Position numbers and translations under genes: made by a program | Notes under the pieces: generated by a model | What the model saw: only the letters and a program-made list of their open reading frames with translations | Told to the model about the DNA's origin: nothing | The model's database searches: none | Shown: positions 34,071 to 36,046 of the stretch, piece by piece | Layout of the letters: every line of letters begins with the position of its first letter | Position numbering within the stretch: the first letter of the stretch is position 1 | Origin: an uncultured Oceanospirillaceae bacterium | GTDB lineage: Bacteria > Pseudomonadota > Gammaproteobacteria > Pseudomonadales > Balneatricaceae | Reading direction: 5' to 3' | Assembly: GCA_913057435.1 (NCBI GenBank) | Contig: CAJXNY010000047.1 | Span: 1 to 36,046, forward strand | DNA: 36,046 nucleotides

Positions 34071-35458
34071 TGCGCTGGTTTCGTAGTCTGTTCTGGAAGA
34101 TCTTCTTCGCCATCTGGCTGTCGTCACTGGTGATGCTGGCGGCAACGGTGCTGGTGGTCAGTCAGGTGAATGAGCGCGAGCGGGTGCAGGACTGGTTGCT
34201 GGAGTCCGTGCGGCTCAACGCCGAGCAGCTGGTGGATGATTATGAACGCTCCGACGGGCTGAGTAAGCGTCGCCGGTATTACTATCATCAGCGTTTTTCG
34301 CGCAGCTTTTATCAGCGCTGGCGCGAGCATGAAGGGGAGCGCCGTGATGAACATCGCGGACGGGATCATGATGATCGGCAAGGTGATCATGACAAACGTC
34401 AGGAGCCACCGCGTATCCGCATCTACCTTGCCGACAGTGACCGGGCTATCTTTGGTGGTCGTAGCCGTCATGAGCGCGGACCTGAACCGCTGGAACTGAC
34501 GGTGCAGTCGGAAAGTGGTGCCCGTTACCGGGTGGAGATTACCCCGCGTGCCGAGGAGCTGCCGTTCCGCCATCTGTTCCGGTTTATGCTGTCTTATCAG
34601 ATCGTGGTGATTCTGCTGGCGACAGCGTTGGCCAGTGTATTGCTGACCTGGCTGATTGTGCGGCCGTTGAACCGCCTGCGCGAGCATACCCGCGAGTTAC
34701 ACCAGGGTAATCTGGCCAGTCGGGCGGGGGCTAAGCTGAGTCGTCGTCGGGATGAGATTGGTGAGCTGGCGCGAGAATTTAACAGCATGGCCGACTATGT
34801 TGAGCAGACTCTGGTGGGGGGCCAGAAGCTGTTACAGGATGTCTCCCATGAGCTGCGTGCACCACTGGCGCGGTTGCAGGTCGCCGCTGGGCTGGTGGAG
34901 CAGAAACTGGGTGAAGATGACCGGCTGTCCAGCCGCATTAATCTGGAGTGTGAGCAGCTGAACCGGCTGATCGATGAGATTCTGTCGCTGTCCCGCCTCG
35001 ATGCTCAGCCACTGGACAGCGATTGCTATGAACTGGCAGCGCTGCTTAACGAGCTGGCCGATGATGTGCGCTTCAGTGCGCCGCAGCGACAATTACACTG
35101 GCCAGAACCGGCTCCGCTGGTTGAGTTGCCGGGCAATCGGGCACTGCTTCAGCGGGCGCTAAACAACGTGCTGACCAACGCTCTGCGCCATACCCCGGAG
35201 GATGCTGAGATCTATCTGAGTGTTGCTCAGGCGGATGGGCAGCTGGTGGTGACGGTGCGTGATACCGGGCCGGGGGTGGATGAGGCGTTGTTGCCGACCT
35301 TGCTGGAGCCGTTTGTCCGGGCTGAGGGGAAGAAGAGCGAGGGCTATGGGCTGGGGCTGAGCATTGCCCGCCGGGCGGTAGAGCGGCTGCAGGGCAGTTT
35401 GCGGCTGCGTAATCATCCGGAGGGTGGGCTGGAGGTGTCTATTCGGTTGCCGTTGTAG
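34070..35458 (+). CDS. cpxA: envelope-stress sensor histidine kinase, CpxA-like
   Basis: 462 residues. TM1 covers about 8-31 and TM2 about 171-197, leaving a periplasmic sensor of some 140 residues. HAMP follows (about 197-250), then the dimerisation domain with the phospho-acceptor H260 in LQDVSHELRAPLARLQ. The ATPase domain has the N-box NNVLTNALRHTPE, the G1 box VRDTGPGVDE and the G2 box EGYGLGLSIARR. Residues about 83-110 of the periplasmic domain are very rich in His, Asp and Arg (EHEGERRDEHRGRDHDDRQG), unlike the usual CpxA sensor, and could bind metal ions. The ATG overlaps the cpxR stop by 1 bp, so the pair is co-translated. Confidence 0.87.
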   Translation: MRWFRSLFWKIFFAIWLSSLVMLAATVLVVSQVNERERVQDWLLESVRLNAEQLVDDYERSDGLSKRRRYYYHQRFSRSFYQRWREHEGERRDEHRGRDHDDRQGDHDKRQEPPRIRIYLADSDRAIFGGRSRHERGPEPLELTVQSESGARYRVEITPRAEELPFRHLFRFMLSYQIVVILLATALASVLLTWLIVRPLNRLREHTRELHQGNLASRAGAKLSRRRDEIGELAREFNSMADYVEQTLVGGQKLLQDVSHELRAPLARLQVAAGLVEQKLGEDDRLSSRINLECEQLNRLIDEILSLSRLDAQPLDSDCYELAALLNELADDVRFSAPQRQLHWPEPAPLVELPGNRALLQRALNNVLTNALRHTPEDAEIYLSVAQADGQLVVTVRDTGPGVDEALLPTLLEPFVRAEGKKSEGYGLGLSIARRAVERLQGSLRLRNHPEGGLEVSIRLPL

Positions 35459-35582
35459 TTTTTGTCTGGGATTGTGTATTCAAAGAGCAAATTCAAGAGC
35501 CTGCGCTGATGCGGGATGGTCAGTACCGGGTGTTGAGTCCAGGCCTTGCCTGCTTGCGTTTATGCTGGCCTGGCAGTGCGTC

Positions 35583-35600
35583 AAGGGGGCTCGCCCCCTT
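35583..35600. terminator. GC-rich hairpin downstream of cpxRA
   Basis: AAGGGGGC (35583-35590) / GCCCCCTT (35593-35600) is a perfect 8-bp stem with a 2-base loop. It is about 125 bp after the cpxA stop with no U-run. It may be the end of cpxRA transcription or the left end of the repeat element that follows. Confidence 0.5.
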
Positions 35601-35621
35601 AACAATCCCGGTTTGCCTCGA

Positions 35622-35736
35622 CTGAACGGCTGGTTCCGAAAATCCAGCCCTGTCCCGGCTGGGCAAAAGAACTCGCTGGGCTCAGACAGCTTTTGCCCTG
35701 ATCGCCGGGTCAACACTGTATTTTCGGGCCGTTCAG
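35622..35736. repeat. 115-bp foldback element with nested hairpins
   Basis: The outer arms are CTGAACGGC (35622-35630) plus CCGAAAAT (35636-35643) on the left, with TGGTT bulged, and ATTTTCGG (35720-35727) plus GCCGTTCAG (35728-35736) on the right, 17 complementary bases in all. Inside are CCCGGC (35654-35659) / GCCGGG (35704-35709) and GGGCAAAAG (35661-35669) / CTTTTGCCC (35690-35698). An alternative small hairpin GGCTGG (35628-35633) / CCAGCC (35644-35649) overlaps the left arm. So one strand could fold into a long branched stem, like a small mobile repeat or a structured RNA. Confidence 0.7.
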
Positions 35737-35905
35737 AGTCGGCGTGAAGAGAGGTGCCAGTTCAGGGTTGGGTACGTTGTTCGTCGGCTTTTAAGAGCAG
35801 AGCACTGAACAACCAGAGCAAAGCAAATGTGAAGCAGGCATTTTGGTTCATTAATGGTTTGTCGCTGGGTGTGGCACCACTAACTAGCCGACTCTGAACG
35901 GCCCG
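35725..35905. repeat. 19-bp inverted repeat spanning 181 bp
   Basis: CGGGCCGTTCAGAGTCGGC at 35725-35743 is exactly inverted as GCCGACTCTGAACGGCCCG at 35887-35905, with 143 bp between them. The inner motif CTGAACGGC also occurs at 35622-35630, so three copies of this core lie in the tract and alternative pairings are possible. Confidence 0.85.
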
Positions 35906-35931
35906 CTGAGGGCTTACGTCAGACGCGATCA

Positions 35932-35970
35932 GTGGAAAATTTGTTTGAGCGCAGCGAGTTTATTTTCCAC
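35932..35970. repeat. inverted repeat GTGGAAAAT / ATTTTCCAC
   Basis: GTGGAAAAT (35932-35940) and ATTTTCCAC (35962-35970) are perfect 9-base arms around a 21-base loop containing GAGCGCAGCGAG. It lies at the right side of the gene-free tract and could be part of the same element. Confidence 0.75.
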
Positions 35971-36046
35971 AGCGGCTGGGGTGAGTCAGCATGTAGTGGT
36001 CAAGTATTCCCGGACAGTAAGTTGAGTGAGTTTTCTCGCTGTGCAG

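Larger units (their letters stand above)
35459..36046. other. gene-free 3' tract with nested inverted repeats
   Basis: Nearly 590 bp after cpxA hold no believable gene; short ORFs on both strands lack ribosome sites and domain signals. The tract instead carries a series of inverted repeats from 35583 to 35970 (see the separate repeat entries). The window ends in it, so its full extent is unknown. Confidence 0.7.

Noticed and set aside
35424-35747. Short frames on both strands in the gene-free tract (107 residues on plus, 78 residues at 35480-35716 on minus)
   Set aside because: No ribosome site or domain; the plus frame overlaps the end of cpxA, and both follow the inverted-repeat structure. 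They are likelier by-products of the repeat than genes.

Overview
The window looks like a chromosomal housekeeping region of a gammaproteobacterium in the Pseudomonadales/Oceanospirillales range. Several blocks keep the gene order I know from Pseudomonas: hemB-ppk1, oxyR-recG, ferredoxin-coaD, and rsmD / M16-like / ftsY-ftsE-ftsX-rpoH ... thiS-thiG-trmB. Key residues also fall at reference numbers (OxyR C199/C208; HemB K205/K260 as in the P. aeruginosa enzyme). There is no rRNA, tRNA, prophage, insertion sequence or CRISPR array. I cannot name the genus.

Layout. 1-113: a REP-like inverted pair. 114-2055: a SufR-like iron-sulfur-type regulator divergent from an MFS exporter. 2100-2753: elbB. 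2925-6163: hemB and ppk1 (haem and polyphosphate). 6164-6633: a long AT-rich gap with a 31-bp palindrome. 6634-9735: a basic-amino-acid ABC importer in artPIQM order, with hairpins flanking the binding-protein gene. 9876-11099: a second MFS transporter, then a second REP-like pair. 11183-12010: an NAD(P)-binding epimerase-like gene, divergent from oxyR-recG (12062-15045). 15279-19747: a DUF501 gene and a 1298-residue dCache-PAS-GGDEF-EAL protein. 19823-20581: ferredoxin and coaD, divergent from an M48 lipoprotein protease and a TetR regulator. 22774-24134: a small cupredoxin-like secreted protein divergent from an AraC regulator. 24116-25911: rsmD and a degenerate M16-like protein, divergent from ftsY-ftsE-ftsX-rpoH. 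30273-32524: DUF423-thiS-thiG-trmB. 32618-35458: a Spy/CpxP-like periplasmic protein divergent from a CpxR/CpxA-type two-component system. 35459-36046: a gene-free tract of nested inverted repeats.

The most unusual signal is in the 253-bp spacer between the Spy-like gene and cpxR. It holds a perfect CpxR box (GTAAA-N5-GTAAA), followed by eight same-strand copies of a TGTGGATAAC-like motif spaced 14-19 bp (mostly 16-17), running up to the cpxR start. The core matches the DnaA box (TTATNCACA on the other strand). This suggests DnaA binding at an envelope-stress operon, or titration of DnaA there, but it is unproven. Second is the terminal foldback element at 35583-35970. Third are two REP-like pairs with the GTAG head typical of RAYT-mobilised repeats.

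Most of the rest is conserved core metabolism, protein targeting, division and stress response. Motif and gene-order statements come from reading the sequence and from family knowledge; no database search was run.
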